Source: Nocardiopsis sinuspersici (GTDB taxonomy: Bacteria; Actinomycetota; Actinomycetes; Streptosporangiales; Streptosporangiaceae). Taken from it: a stretch of DNA of 64,000 bases. The notes below the pieces were generated by a model. It saw only the letters and a list, made by a program, of their open reading frames with translations. It made no database searches and was not told where the DNA came from. Below are positions 35,319-44,568 of this stretch, in pieces. The stretch covers positions 274,691 to 338,690 of the forward strand of contig VWVT01000009.1 of the NCBI GenBank assembly GCA_008638415.1, given 5' to 3'. A program made the position numbers and the translations under genes. Position 1 is the stretch's first letter, and every line of letters starts with the position of its first letter.

Positions 35319-36563
35319 CTAGGCGGGACGGCGGCCAGCGGCGGCGGCCTCGATGCTCCACGGAACGCGCTCGATGTAGGCCACGACGAACGCGACCGCC
35401 AGCGAACCGCCGGCCACCAGGAGGTAGGAGGCGGTCCAGGTCCCTGTCAGCTCGCTGAGCAGGCCGAACAGCAGTGGGCCGCCGAGGGCGAAACCGCTGC
35501 CCACGCCCTGCACGAACCCGGACAGGTCCGCGGCGCCCCGCGAGGTGGTGCTGCGCGCGTTGATCATCGTCATGGTCACCACGAACAGGCTGGTGCCCAG
35601 CCCCAGGAAGACCACCCACAGCGGCGTCAACTGGGGAGCCAGGGCGATGCCCGCGTAGCCGACCGCGTACCCGGTCAGGCCGGTCGCCATGATCGGGAAG
35701 GTGTTCGAGGACCGCAGCGTGAGCGTGGGCGCGACCAGGCCGAACAGCAGGCTGGTGCCGACCATCAGGGAGACCATGCTCCCGGCCATGGCGGGGCTGT
35801 GTCCGGCGTCGGTGATCAGGGTGGGCAGCCAGGTGAACAGGGTGAAGACGTTCCAGGTGACCATGCCGAAGAGCAGGGCCGTCCGCCAGGCCATGCCGAC
35901 CCGCCAGATCGGGCGGGCCAGGGCGGGGCCGCCGTTCGGGAGGGCGGCGGCCGCCGGGTGCGGACGGCCGCGCTGGAGCGCCCACAGCAGGGAGGCGGCC
36001 AGTGCGATCACCGACCAGCAGCCCAGGGCGAAGCGCCACCCCGCCACCTGGGCGAGGGGCACCGCGACCAGCGGCGGGAACAGGGCGCCCACGTGGATGG
36101 CCACCATCTGGACGGTGCTCAGGGAGGCCAGGCGGTCGGGGAAGTACTGCTTGATCAGCGGCGGGATCACCACGTTGCCGAGCGCCGCGCCGGTGAGGGC
36201 GACGCCGGTGAGCACCAGCAGGGTGCCGGTGTCCGGTGCGAAGGCGCGCAGGGCCTGGCCGACGCCGGCCAGCAGCATGCTGAGCACGGCGGTGGACTCG
36301 GCCCCCAGGCGGCGCATGATCGCGGGAGTGACCAGGCCGAAGACGGCGAAGGCGACCAGGGGCAGGGTGCCGAGGACGCCGACGACGGTGGCGGTGAACC
36401 CGAACTCCCCTCCGATCGTGGTCAGCAGGGGCGACAGGGAGGTGACCACCAGGCGCAGGTTCAGGGCCGCGCAGACGACGGCGGCCAAGGCCAGGGTGCG
36501 GCCTCTGAGGCGCGGGCGGACCGACGGTCGGTCGGTGGCGGCCGCGACAGGGGAAGGTCTCAT
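35319..36563 (-). CDS. CynX/NimT-family MFS transporter
   Basis: A 414-aa twelve-helix MFS protein of the cyanate-transporter-like group: LALAAVVCAALNLRLVVTSLSPLLTTIGGEFGFTATVVGVLGTLPLVAFAVFG, then TPAIMRRLGAESTAVLSMLLAG. The FGMVTWNVFTLFTWLPTLITDAGHSPAMAGSMVS half is typical for CynX/NimT proteins, which move cyanate, nitroimidazole-like or unknown anions. The ATG at 36563 starts just before helix 1; a longer form from 36671 is less likely. It is divergent from an Lrp/AsnC regulator 189 bp away that probably controls it. Confidence 0.88.
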   Translation of the reverse strand: MRPSPVAAATDRPSVRPRLRGRTLALAAVVCAALNLRLVVTSLSPLLTTIGGEFGFTATVVGVLGTLPLVAFAVFGLVTPAIMRRLGAESTAVLSMLLAGVGQALRAFAPDTGTLLVLTGVALTGAALGNVVIPPLIKQYFPDRLASLSTVQMVAIHVGALFPPLVAVPLAQVAGWRFALGCWSVIALAASLLWALQRGRPHPAAAALPNGGPALARPIWRVGMAWRTALLFGMVTWNVFTLFTWLPTLITDAGHSPAMAGSMVSLMVGTSLLFGLVAPTLTLRSSNTFPIMATGLTGYAVGYAGIALAPQLTPLWVVFLGLGTSLFVVTMTMINARSTTSRGAADLSGFVQGVGSGFALGGPLLFGLLSELTGTWTASYLLVAGGSLAVAFVVAYIERVPWSIEAAAAGRRPA

Positions 36564-36694
36564 GATCAGGACGTCCCTTGTGTTCTGCGGTGGTGCGTCA
36601 TCGCACCTGAGCGGGGCCGAACGGCGGGGCGACACTGCCTGCCTCGGAAGGATCGCTTCCAGGCGAGCCAAATACGACCTTTTCTCTCAAATCC

Positions 36695-36739
36695 TATGCA
36701 TATAGCGGACGAATAAACAACATTCCGTACTTAATACGG
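36695..36739. promoter_or_regulatory. Candidate Lrp operators in the divergent promoter region
   Basis: Two palindromes lie between the MFS and lrp genes: TATGCATA (36695-36702) and CCGTA-CTTAA-TACGG (36725-36739). The second abuts a TACAAT -10 box (36741-36746) whose end is 6 bp from the lrp ATG, implying a leaderless lrp mRNA. The region is AT-rich against its surroundings. Confidence 0.55.
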
Positions 36740-36752
36740 GTACAATGGCCGC

Positions 36753-37238
36753 ATGCCTGATCTTGACGAACTTGATACGGCGATCCTGGCCGAACTCCAG
36801 TCAGACGCACGGAAAACCAACCGCGATGTGGCCGCCGCGGTCGGCGCCTCGCCCACGACGACCCTGGATCGGACCCGTGCGCTGCGGGAAAGGGGTGTGA
36901 TTCGGGGCTCACTCCTGGACGTGGACCTGGAGAAGATCGGCCGTCCGGTCCAGGCGCTCATCACCGTGAGCGTGGTGAAGCCCTCACGCCACAACATCGA
37001 GGCCTTCCGCGACTGGGTGCGCTCGCTGCCCGACACCCTGTCGGTGTTCGTGACCTCGGGCAGCGAGGACTTCCTCGTCCACGTGGCCCTGCCCGACAAC
37101 AACAGCCTGTACGCGTTCGTCATCGACAAGCTGACCGAGCGCCCCGAGGTCGCCGACGTGCGCGCGTCGATCGTCTACGAGCACCTGCACAACCACCGCA
37201 TCGCCCCGGCCAACGGACGCACCCGCCGCCGGGCCTGA
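36753..37238 (+). CDS. Lrp/AsnC family transcriptional regulator
   Basis: A 161-aa protein. Its N-terminal winged helix (LDELDTAILAELQSDARKTNRDVAAAVGASPTTTLDRTRALRERGVIRGSLLDVD) and C-terminal RAM/AsnC effector domain (ALITVSVVKPSRHNIEAFRDWVRSLPDTLSVFVTSGSEDFLVHVALPD) are complete. These octameric proteins sense amino acids or related small molecules. The divergent MFS transporter is the likely target, and a palindrome over its own promoter suggests autoregulation. Confidence 0.92.
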   Translation: MPDLDELDTAILAELQSDARKTNRDVAAAVGASPTTTLDRTRALRERGVIRGSLLDVDLEKIGRPVQALITVSVVKPSRHNIEAFRDWVRSLPDTLSVFVTSGSEDFLVHVALPDNNSLYAFVIDKLTERPEVADVRASIVYEHLHNHRIAPANGRTRRRA

Positions 37239-37295
37239 GCCCGCACGGCACACACCCGGGGCCGCCCGTGGCCCGCGGCCGGACCTGCCCGTATC

Positions 37296-38189
37296 GTGTC
37301 CGATGTGACACGAGTCTCAACCGACGCCGATTCCGAGTCCGCCGCCGTCCGCGCGGTCTGGCGGGACCTCGGGCTCCCGGGGCTCATCGACGTGCACACG
37401 CACTTCATGCCCGACAACGTGCTGAACAAGGTGTGGGACCACTTCGACGCCCTCGGCGGCCTGTGGCCGATCACCTACCGGGGGGACGGGGACGAGCGCC
37501 TGGCCCTCCTGCGCGGGTTCGGGGTCCGGCACTTCACCGCCCTCTCCTACCCCCACCGTCCCGGCATGGCCGCCTGGCTCAACGAGTGGGCGTGCGGTTT
37601 CGCCGACCGCAACCCCGACTGCCTGCGCAGCGCCACCTTCTACCCCGAGCCCGGGGCCCGCGACTACGTGGCCGCCGCGGTCGACGCGGGAACCCGCGTG
37701 TTCAAGGCCCACCTCCAGGTCGGCCGCTACGATCCGCGCGACCCCCTGCTCTCCGACGTGTGGGGCACCCTCGCCGACGCGGGCACCCCCGTGGTCGTCC
37801 ACTGCGGTTCGGGCCCCGAGGCGGGCCCCTTCACGGGCCCGGGGCCCTTCACCGAGGTCATGCGCGAGCACCCCCGCCTCACCGCCGTCATCGCGCACGC
37901 CGGGGCGCCCGAGTACGGCGCGTTCCTGGACCTGGCCGAGCGCCACGAACGCGTCCACCTGGACACCACGATGGTGTTCACCGCCTTCACCGAACTCTGG
38001 GCGCCCTTCCCCGACGAGGAACTGCCCCGGCTCAAGGACGTCGCCGAACGCGTCCTGCTCGGCACGGACTTCCCGAACATCCCCTACCCCTACCTCGAAC
38101 AGCTCCAGGCCCTGGCCGGCCTGGACTTGGGCGCGGACTGGCTGCGCGCCGTCCTGTACGGCAACGCCGCCCGGCTGTTCGGCCTCTGA
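37296..38189 (+). CDS. Amidohydrolase 2 family metal-dependent hydrolase
   Basis: A 297-aa TIM-barrel hydrolase: LIDVHTHFMPDNVL (first metal-binding HxH), FKAHLQVGRYDPRD, VVVHCGSGP, AVIAHAGAPEYG and LLGTDFPNIPYPYLEQL (final Asp). This is the amidohydrolase_2 (ACMSD-like) group of decarboxylases and hydrolases. The start is GTG at 37296; GTG 37302 is also possible. It precedes an acyl-CoA synthetase gene by 42 bp, so the two are likely one unit, perhaps for breakdown of a carboxylic-acid substrate. Confidence 0.88.
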   Translation: MSDVTRVSTDADSESAAVRAVWRDLGLPGLIDVHTHFMPDNVLNKVWDHFDALGGLWPITYRGDGDERLALLRGFGVRHFTALSYPHRPGMAAWLNEWACGFADRNPDCLRSATFYPEPGARDYVAAAVDAGTRVFKAHLQVGRYDPRDPLLSDVWGTLADAGTPVVVHCGSGPEAGPFTGPGPFTEVMREHPRLTAVIAHAGAPEYGAFLDLAERHERVHLDTTMVFTAFTELWAPFPDEELPRLKDVAERVLLGTDFPNIPYPYLEQLQALAGLDLGADWLRAVLYGNAARLFGL

Positions 38190-38231
38190 CACCGCCCCGA
38201 CTCCGCCGACGCAGAAAGGCACCACGGCACC

Positions 38232-39803
38232 ATGGACCTCGCCCTGACCCCACTGGAGTTCGCCCGCCGCACACGCAGGCTGCACCCGCAGCGCGAGGCG
38301 GTGGTCGACCGGGACCTGCGGCTGACCTACGAGGAGTTCTTCGACCGCTGCGACCGCTGGTCGTCGGTCCTACAGAGCATGGGGGTGGCCAAGGGCGACC
38401 GCGTCGCCTACATCGCCCCCAACACCCACGCCCAACTGGAGTCCTTCTACGCGGTGCCGCAACTGGGCGCGGTGCTGGTACCGGTCAACTTCCGGCTCTC
38501 GGCGGACGACTTCGTCTACATCGTCAACCACTCCGGGGCGAAGGTGCTGTGCGTGCACGCCGACCAGCTCGACACCGTGGACGGGGTCCGCGACCGGATG
38601 CCGGACGTGGAGCGGTTCGTCGCCCTGGAGGGCGCGCGCCCGGGATGGGAGGACTACGAGGCGCTCCTCGCGGAGGCCGGCCCGGACTTCACCCGGCCCG
38701 AGATCGCGGAGGGCGACCTGCTGACCATCAACTACACCAGCGGCACCACCGCGCGCCCCAAAGGTGTGATGATCACCCACCGCAACGCCTACATGAACTC
38801 GGTGGGCACCCTGCTCCACCTGAGGATCGGCATCGGCGAGCGGTACCTGTGGACGCTGCCGATGTTCCACGCCAACGGCTGGACCTACACGTGGACGGTG
38901 ACCGCCGCGGCCGCCACCCACGTGTGCCTGCCCGCGATGGACCCGTCCACCGTGTACGAGCTGATCCGCACCGAGGACGTCACCTGGCTGTGCGCGGCGC
39001 CCACCGTGCTGATCATGCTGTCCAACGCCCCCGAGGAGGTGCGTGGCGAGGTTCCGTCCGGCGTGCACGTGGTCACTGCGGGGGCCTCGCCCGCCGCCGA
39101 CACGATCGAACGCCTGGAGGATGGTTTCGGCTGGACCGTAACCCACGTCTACGGGCTGACCGAGACCACGCCGTTCATCACCGTGTGCGAACCGCGCGCC
39201 GAGCACGACGGCCTGCCCCCGCGTGAGCGCGCCGCCGTCAAGGCCCGCCAGGGGGTCGAGCTGATCACCTCCGGCGAGCTGCGCGTGGTGGACGCCGACG
39301 GCGCCGAGGTGCCCTGGGACGGAAGGACCGTCGGGGAGATCACCGTGCGCGGCAACGTGGTGATGAAGGGCTACTACAACGACTCCGAGGCCACGGAGAG
39401 GGCCATGGGCGACGGCTGGTTCCACACCGGCGACGCGGCGGTCACCCACCCGGACGGGTACGTCGAGATCCAGGACCGGATCAAGGACGTCATCATCTCC
39501 GGCGGCGAGAACATCTCCTCCGTCGAGGTGGAGGGGGTGCTGCTGCGGCACCCGGCCGTCCTGGAGGCGGCCATCGTGGGCGTTCCGCACGAGCGCTGGG
39601 GCGAGACCCCGAAGGCGTCCGTGGTCCTGCGCGAGGGGGCGGAGACCACGGAGGAGGAGCTCATCGCCTTCGCCCGGGAGAACCTGGCGCACTTCAAGGC
39701 GCCCACCCAGGTGGAGTTCGTGGACCAACTGCCGAAGACGGCCACCGGAAAGATCCAGAAGTTCGTGCTGCGCGGCGGCGCGTCCGCCGTGTCACGGCAG
39801 TAG
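38232..39803 (+). CDS. Acyl-CoA synthetase (AMP-forming)
   Basis: A 523-aa ANL-superfamily enzyme that adenylates a carboxylic acid and transfers it to CoA. Core motifs: LTINYTSGTTARPKGVMITH (P-loop), HVYGLTETTPF, GWFHTGDAAVTHPDGYVEIQDRIKDVIISGGENISS and the catalytic Lys in PKTATGKIQKF. It is closest to the medium/long-chain fatty-acyl-CoA ligase type (FadD/AlkK-like). It is probably cotranscribed with the amidohydrolase gene before it. The acid substrate cannot be read from sequence. Confidence 0.92.
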   Translation: MDLALTPLEFARRTRRLHPQREAVVDRDLRLTYEEFFDRCDRWSSVLQSMGVAKGDRVAYIAPNTHAQLESFYAVPQLGAVLVPVNFRLSADDFVYIVNHSGAKVLCVHADQLDTVDGVRDRMPDVERFVALEGARPGWEDYEALLAEAGPDFTRPEIAEGDLLTINYTSGTTARPKGVMITHRNAYMNSVGTLLHLRIGIGERYLWTLPMFHANGWTYTWTVTAAAATHVCLPAMDPSTVYELIRTEDVTWLCAAPTVLIMLSNAPEEVRGEVPSGVHVVTAGASPAADTIERLEDGFGWTVTHVYGLTETTPFITVCEPRAEHDGLPPRERAAVKARQGVELITSGELRVVDADGAEVPWDGRTVGEITVRGNVVMKGYYNDSEATERAMGDGWFHTGDAAVTHPDGYVEIQDRIKDVIISGGENISSVEVEGVLLRHPAVLEAAIVGVPHERWGETPKASVVLREGAETTEEELIAFARENLAHFKAPTQVEFVDQLPKTATGKIQKFVLRGGASAVSRQ

Positions 39804-39968
39804 CGTCGGTCCCAGCCGTGTTCCGGCGGTGACATCGGCCTCCGCCCCTCTTCCCCAGGGGCGGAGGCCCCTTCCCCCGGCGGCCGGGTCGCGAAGGCCC
39901 CGTCCCCCGCGGTGCTCAGTCCGCGAAGGCCCCTCCCCGACCTGTCCGGACCGCGCATGCCCGCCGGA

Positions 39969-40763
39969 TCACTCCGGGGACGGCCGGAGCAGGACGAAAC
40001 CGGCCCCGAAGGGATCGGAGCACACGGCGAGCCGTCCCACGCCCAGAGCGTCCTCCGGTCCCATGTACACCTGGCCGCCCTCCTCCCTCACCGTCTCCAC
40101 GGAGGTGTCGCAGTCGGCGACCGCGAACACCGGATGCCACTCCGCCGACCCGTCGGTGTCGGTCAGGCGCGCGGGATCGACCGCCATGAGCCCGCCGTGC
40201 GCGCGCTCCTGGCTCTCCCCGGCCGGCGTGAGGATCGTGTACGTCCCGGACCCGTCCGGCAGGTCGAAGGCGGTGAGGCCCCACTTGAAGAGGTTGGTGT
40301 AGAACTCGCGCGACCCGTCCCCGTCGGGGGTCCACATCTCGACCCAGCACAGGCTGCCCGGGCGGTCCGTGACCTCCAGGCCCCGGATGTTGATGGCCTG
40401 CCAGACGCCGAAGTGGCCGCCCTGGGGATCGAAGAACTGTGCGGTGCGTCCGAAGTCCCACACGTCGAACGGCTCCACCAGAAGGGTTCCGCCGAGTCGT
40501 TCGACGGTGAGGACGACGTCCTCCACGTCGGTGGTGGCGAAGTGGACCGTCCACCCGGGGCGCTCGCTCTCGCCCAGGACCGGCCCCAGCCCTCCGGCCG
40601 CCGAGCCGTCCAGGCGCAGGATCATGTATCCGCCGCTGTCGGGGCCCGGGGAGACCGCCTCCCATCCGAACAGCCGGCGGTAGAAGGCCGCCGAGGCCTC
40701 GATGTCGGGTGAGGACACCTCGATCCAGCAGGGCGATCCGGGCAAGAAGTCGGTGGTGATCAT
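39969..40763 (-). CDS. Tandem VOC (glyoxalase-fold) protein
   Basis: A 264-aa protein with two vicinal-oxygen-chelate modules: residues ~8-125 (GSPCWIEVSSPDIEASAAFYRRLFGWE...RTAQFFDPQGGHFGVWQ) and ~135-262 (GSLCWVEMWTPDGDGSREFYTNLFKWGL...GVGRLAVCSDPFGAGFVLLRP). It resembles Streptomyces 27-kDa antigen/hydroxylase Cfp30B-type proteins. The start ATG 40763 has GGAGGAGG upstream. The family includes lyases, dioxygenases and drug-binding resistance proteins, so function is open. Monocistronic. Confidence 0.88.
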   Translation of the reverse strand: MITTDFLPGSPCWIEVSSPDIEASAAFYRRLFGWEAVSPGPDSGGYMILRLDGSAAGGLGPVLGESERPGWTVHFATTDVEDVVLTVERLGGTLLVEPFDVWDFGRTAQFFDPQGGHFGVWQAINIRGLEVTDRPGSLCWVEMWTPDGDGSREFYTNLFKWGLTAFDLPDGSGTYTILTPAGESQERAHGGLMAVDPARLTDTDGSAEWHPVFAVADCDTSVETVREEGGQVYMGPEDALGVGRLAVCSDPFGAGFVLLRPSPE

Positions 40764-40984
40764 CACTGTCCTCCTCCGTAGGTGCACACACCGTTACGGA
40801 GTCCTTCCCCTCCTGAGGGCCCTTCGGGGATCGGCGCGGCAAAGTCTCACACAACTCACCATTGCCATGACCTCGGAAAACGAAGTTCGGAGCGCACGGC
40901 CAGGGCGGCGGGATACGGCCACCCCGCCTCCGCACCGCGCCTGCCACGCGCACGGGCCGTGCACGCTCTGTGTCCGCCCCGCCT

Positions 40985-41503
40985 TCAGGCGCGCCCCGGA
41001 AGGGCCACGTGGACCCGGTGCGGGCCGCCGTAGTGGCGGCCCTCCCCCACGTCGAGGAACCCCAGGCGCTCGGCCACCCGGAGGCTGGGGGTGTTGTCGA
41101 CGTGGACCAGGGCCCAGACGGAGTCGAGCCGCAGCTCGTCCAGCCCGTGGCGCAGCAGGGCCCGCGCGCCCTCGGTCGCCAGACCGGCGCCCCAGCGCCG
41201 GGGGTCCAGGTACCAGCCGATCTCCGCGAGGCCGCCCGGAAGCTCGTGCGAGGGCCGCAGGTGGGCCAGTCCGACGACCCGTCCGCCGAGGAGGAGGACC
41301 CAGTGGCCGAGTTCGGGCGGCCCCGCGTACGCCAGCCGGTTCCCGACCATGGCCTCGGCCAGGGACCGGTCCGAGAGGTCCACTCCGAAGTGGGCGCTCA
41401 TCTCCGGTGCGGCGAACAGGTCGGCGACCGCGTCGGCGTGCCCGGGTTCGAGGGGGTGCAGGGCCAGGCGCCCGGTCCTGATCCGCTTCTGCCGTTGGCT
41501 CAT
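40985..41503 (-). CDS. GNAT family N-acetyltransferase
   Basis: A 172-aa RimJ/RimL-type acetyltransferase: IRTGRLALHPLEPGHADAVADLFAAPEM, EIGWYLDPRRWGAGLATEGARALLRHGLDELRLDSVWALVHVDNTPSLRVAERLGFLDVGE. The acetyl-CoA pyrophosphate loop is R-R-W-G-A-G-L-A. A methionine four codons earlier (41515) is an alternative start. No neighbour reveals the substrate. The adjacent divergent hydrolase starts about 200 bp away. Confidence 0.87.
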   Translation of the reverse strand: MSQRQKRIRTGRLALHPLEPGHADAVADLFAAPEMSAHFGVDLSDRSLAEAMVGNRLAYAGPPELGHWVLLLGGRVVGLAHLRPSHELPGGLAEIGWYLDPRRWGAGLATEGARALLRHGLDELRLDSVWALVHVDNTPSLRVAERLGFLDVGEGRHYGGPHRVHVALPGRA

Positions 41504-41698
41504 GTCGCAGAGCATGGCAAAGGGCGTCCGCCGGAGCCACCGCGCACACGTCCCGCCACGCGGCCCCTCACCGCACCGCACCCATCGGTGGATTCACGTG
41601 TTCTCCGTCCGCGGCGGCGAACAGGGGCCAGGACTCCTTGTCGCACCGGTTCGCCCGCCCTAGCATTCCCGCAACACTGGGCTACTCAGAGGTCATAG

Positions 41699-43096
41699 GT
41701 GCGGATGCGCTCTCGAACCCCCCTGCGCTGCGGCGTGGCCGCCACCGGGCTGGCCGTTCTCTCCGGTCTGATCGGCGCGGCACCCTCCCAGGCGGAGCCC
41801 ACCGACGGGCCCGCCGCCACCGTTTCCGGGCCGGTCCCCGTCACCGGCGACTCCTACCCCTTCATGTCCGCCGACGGCCCCGACGTGCCCCCGATCGAGG
41901 CGGGCGAGCCCATCGAGGCCGACCTCGGCGAACACGGCTACGTGGAGGAGGAGTTCCTCCTCCAGGGCACCGCCGAGCACCGCGACCTCGGCACCGGCGA
42001 GGTGACCGGCGCCTCCCCCTACACCACCCGGATGGTGGTCCGGCGGCCGGCCCGTACCCGCGACTTCAGCGGCACGGCCTTCCTTGAGTGGAACAACGTC
42101 AGCTTCGGCCAGGACATCGAGATCGACTGGTTCCTGTCCCACGACTACCTCATGCGCGAGGGCCACGTCTGGGTCGGGCTCTCCGCCCAGCGGGTCGGGG
42201 TCGACGCGCTGCGCGACTGGGACCCCGGGCGGTACGGCGACCTGACCGTCGGCGGTCCCGCGCTGGCCGACGCCCCGGCGTTCGACATCTACTCCCAGAC
42301 CGCGCGGACGCTGCGCTCACCCGAGGGCGTCGACCCGCTGCCCGGCTTCGACGTCGACACGGTCATCGCCACCGGCCACTCCCAGTCGGCCAGGTACCTC
42401 TCCGCCTACCACAACTCCGTCCACCCCGACCACGGGGTCGTCGACGCCTTCATGATCCACGGCGCCCCCACCGCGCTGGACGAGGGCACCACGCCCGTCA
42501 TGCGGCTCATGGCGGAGACCGACGTCCGCCTGCGGTCCCAGAGCGAGGAACCGGACTCGGAGTACTTCCGCCGCTGGGAGGTGGCCGGAACCGCGCACGT
42601 CGGCCTCACCGAGTACCTCGCCTTCGCCCCGCTCATCGCCCGCGAGAACCCGGGCACCGAGCCGCAGCGGTGCGACCGGCCCCCGCTCAGCCGGATCCCG
42701 TTCCACCACGTACTGAACGCGGCCTACGACCACATGGTGGACTGGGTCGAGGACGGTGACGCGCCCCCCGAGGCGCCGCGGCTGGAGTGGGACGACGCCA
42801 CGACGGCGAGCCGCGACGAGCACGGCAACCAGCTCGGCGGGATCCGCCTGGCCGAGCACGAGGTCGCCACGGCGCTCAACCACGGAGACAACACCGGCGA
42901 CCCGTTCTGCTTCCTCCAGGGCACCCACGTCCCCTTCGGCGAGGAGACCCTTGAGGAGCTGTACCCGCGGCGCGGCGGGTACGTCTCGCAGGTGAACCGG
43001 GCCGTGAACCGGGCGCGGCACGACGGCTACCTCCTGTCCGAGGACGCCCGCGACTCCCGCGGGGCCGCGCTGCGGACGGACTATCCCTGGTGGTAG
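41699..43096 (+). CDS. Secreted alpha/beta-hydrolase domain protein
   Basis: A 465-aa exported protein: basic start, hydrophobic core LAVLSGLIGA and a signal cleavage site near SQA|EP. The mature part matches the alpha/beta hydrolase domain-containing family (Abhydrolase_10). It has FSGTAFLEWNNVS, EGHVWVGLSAQRVGVD, nucleophile elbow ATGHSQSARYLSAYHNSV, AFMIHGAPT and VAGTAHVGL (catalytic His). It probably cleaves an ester outside the cell. GTG at 41699 has AGAGG correctly spaced; ATG 41705 is the alternative. Confidence 0.85.
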   Translation: MRMRSRTPLRCGVAATGLAVLSGLIGAAPSQAEPTDGPAATVSGPVPVTGDSYPFMSADGPDVPPIEAGEPIEADLGEHGYVEEEFLLQGTAEHRDLGTGEVTGASPYTTRMVVRRPARTRDFSGTAFLEWNNVSFGQDIEIDWFLSHDYLMREGHVWVGLSAQRVGVDALRDWDPGRYGDLTVGGPALADAPAFDIYSQTARTLRSPEGVDPLPGFDVDTVIATGHSQSARYLSAYHNSVHPDHGVVDAFMIHGAPTALDEGTTPVMRLMAETDVRLRSQSEEPDSEYFRRWEVAGTAHVGLTEYLAFAPLIARENPGTEPQRCDRPPLSRIPFHHVLNAAYDHMVDWVEDGDAPPEAPRLEWDDATTASRDEHGNQLGGIRLAEHEVATALNHGDNTGDPFCFLQGTHVPFGEETLEELYPRRGGYVSQVNRAVNRARHDGYLLSEDARDSRGAALRTDYPWW

Positions 43097-43366
43097 GCCC
43101 ACGCCACGGGCGGTGCCGGGCCCCGGCCCTCGAACGGGTCGGGGCCTTCCCCCTGTGGATGCGGCGGGGCCGGAACCCGTGCCCGCCGGCACCGGGGAGG
43201 CAGGGCGAGGAGGGGCTCGGGAGGACGGGGAGGGGTTCGGGAGGACTCGGTGCCGGAAGCGGGCGAACCGGCGGTCGGAGCATGCGCGCACGTCCACTCG
43301 CGGGAGCGTGTTCCGCCTGCACGAAAAGGTGTGGTCCTCCGCTCCCGCGGGTGGGAGTATCACGGC

Positions 43367-43798
43367 ATGGACACGTGCTCGGAGTGCGGAGCGGCGAGCG
43401 GCCCGGCGTGTGGTGAGCTGTTCCAGCGGCTGCTGTCACTGGACCACTCCCGCCAGGAGCCGTGGGGGCCGCTCCACGGCGTCGCCGTCGCGTGCTACCG
43501 CCTCCAGCACCCGGCGTCCCTCACCGAGGGCTCGCACGTCCTTCTGCTGGAACTGCTCCAGACCTACGTCGAGGGCGGGGCCGAAGCGGCACGCAAGATG
43601 ACCGAACACGCCCGCCGCGCCAACTCCCACAGGGTCCGCCGACCGAAACGCACGGCCCCCGCCCTGCGCACCGGAGTCCCCACCGGGTTCGCGGTCACCG
43701 TCGCCGGGGTCGCCGTGGACGGCGGCTTCCCCGCCGACGGCCACCCCGGGCGTGTCCGCTCCTGGGCCGAAGCGACCCTGGCCGGGTGGCGGGACTGA
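43367..43798 (+). CDS. DUF5946 family protein
   Basis: A 143-aa cytosolic protein with an N-terminal CxxC-x-C pattern (MDTCSECGAASGPACGELFQRLLSLD). HGVAVACYRLQHP, then GGAEAARKMTEHARRAN and VAVDGGFPADGHPGRVRSWAEATLAGWR follow. This is the DUF5946 family as I recall it, of unknown function; the cysteines and histidines may bind a metal. The ATG at 43367 begins at the cysteine motif and is preferred over earlier in-frame starts. It converges on an Smr gene. Confidence 0.78.
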   Translation: MDTCSECGAASGPACGELFQRLLSLDHSRQEPWGPLHGVAVACYRLQHPASLTEGSHVLLLELLQTYVEGGAEAARKMTEHARRANSHRVRRPKRTAPALRTGVPTGFAVTVAGVAVDGGFPADGHPGRVRSWAEATLAGWRD

Positions 43799-43811
43799 CC
43801 GACCCGCCGGA

Positions 43812-44063
43812 TCAGTGCCGGAAGTGGATGAACAGGCGGCCGAAGTTCTTGGAGTCCTTCTCGACCCGGTGGTAGCGGGCCTTGACGTCCTTGCGGTCGA
43901 GGAAGCGCAGGACCCGCTTCTTGAGCTGTCCGGACCCCTTGCCGGGGATGACCTCGATGGTCTTGGCCTTGGTGCGCTCGGCCTCGTCCATGATGTCGTT
44001 GAGGGCCCGGTCGATGTCGCGGCCCTTGTTGAAGATGTCGTGCAGGTCGAGTTTGAGCCGCAC
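43812..44063 (-). CDS. Small Smr-domain protein
   Basis: An 83-aa protein that is essentially one Smr domain: VRLKLDLHDIFNKGRDIDRALNDIMDEAERTKAKTIEVIPGKGSGQLKKRVLRFLDRKD. The LDLH motif and the G-K-G-S-G loop are the catalytic/nucleic-acid-binding signatures. Smr domains are DNA or RNA endonucleases acting in repair or ribosome rescue. Here the domain is free-standing rather than fused to MutS2. The GTG at 44063 follows GGAGGAGG. The GNAT gene upstream lies in the same direction 49 bp away. Confidence 0.88.
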   Translation of the reverse strand: MRLKLDLHDIFNKGRDIDRALNDIMDEAERTKAKTIEVIPGKGSGQLKKRVLRFLDRKDVKARYHRVEKDSKNFGRLFIHFRH

Positions 44064-44112
44064 CGTGCCTCCTCCGCGTCCGATAGCCCGGATCATACGC
44101 GGGGCCCGGGGC

Positions 44113-44568
44113 TCACTCCCCGAGGCGCAGCGTGAAGACCATCCGGTCCGTCCCCGGGCCGTCGTAGTCGGTGTGCGGGCCGGTGACCTCGAATCCGTAG
44201 GAGCGGTGGAAGGCGATCGAGCACTCGTTGGCCGGTGACGTGACCGCCCGGACCACCGTGCGCCCCTCGGCCCGCGCTCCCCCGGTGAAACGGTCGTACA
44301 GCCTGCTCGCCAACCCCGCTCCGCGGTGCTCCGGAGCCACTCCCGCGAAGTGCACGTAGGCCTCCCCGGGCACGGACGGCGAGGGAAAGCCGACGAGGAA
44401 GCCCGCCAGTTCCCCCTCCACCTCGGCGATGAGGCTGGTGGTGTGGAAGTGATCCAGGAAGAGCCGGGGGAGGATGTGCGCCACGGGACGCCCCCACCAG
44501 TCGTCGCAGACCGCCACGACGCGCGGGTGGTCGGAGGGGAAGGCGGTTCGGACACGGACGTCGGCCAC
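44113..44568 (-). CDS. GNAT family N-acetyltransferase
   Basis: A 151-aa acetyltransferase: VRTAFPSDHPRVVAVCDDWWGRPVAHILPRLFLDHFHTTSLIAEVEGELAGFLVGF, VHFAGVAPEHRGAGLASRLYDRF (acetyl-CoA loop) and SPANECSIAFHRSYGFEV. It fits the small GNATs with a WW-containing N-terminal helix, substrate unknown. GTG at 44568 with AAGGAGT seven bases upstream sets the start. It is divergent from the kptA gene. Confidence 0.87.
   Translation of the reverse strand: MADVRVRTAFPSDHPRVVAVCDDWWGRPVAHILPRLFLDHFHTTSLIAEVEGELAGFLVGFPSPSVPGEAYVHFAGVAPEHRGAGLASRLYDRFTGGARAEGRTVVRAVTSPANECSIAFHRSYGFEVTGPHTDYDGPGTDRMVFTLRLGE

Noticed and set aside
33514-36039. Single 841-codon minus-strand frame covering the MFS gene and upstream DNA
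   Set aside because: The part upstream of 34866 lies antisense to the second MFS gene and lacks any domain; only the MFS portion is real.
35049-36716. Plus-strand 555-codon frame
   Set aside because: It is the antisense shadow of the CynX-like transporter, with low-complexity Gln/Gly/Arg composition.
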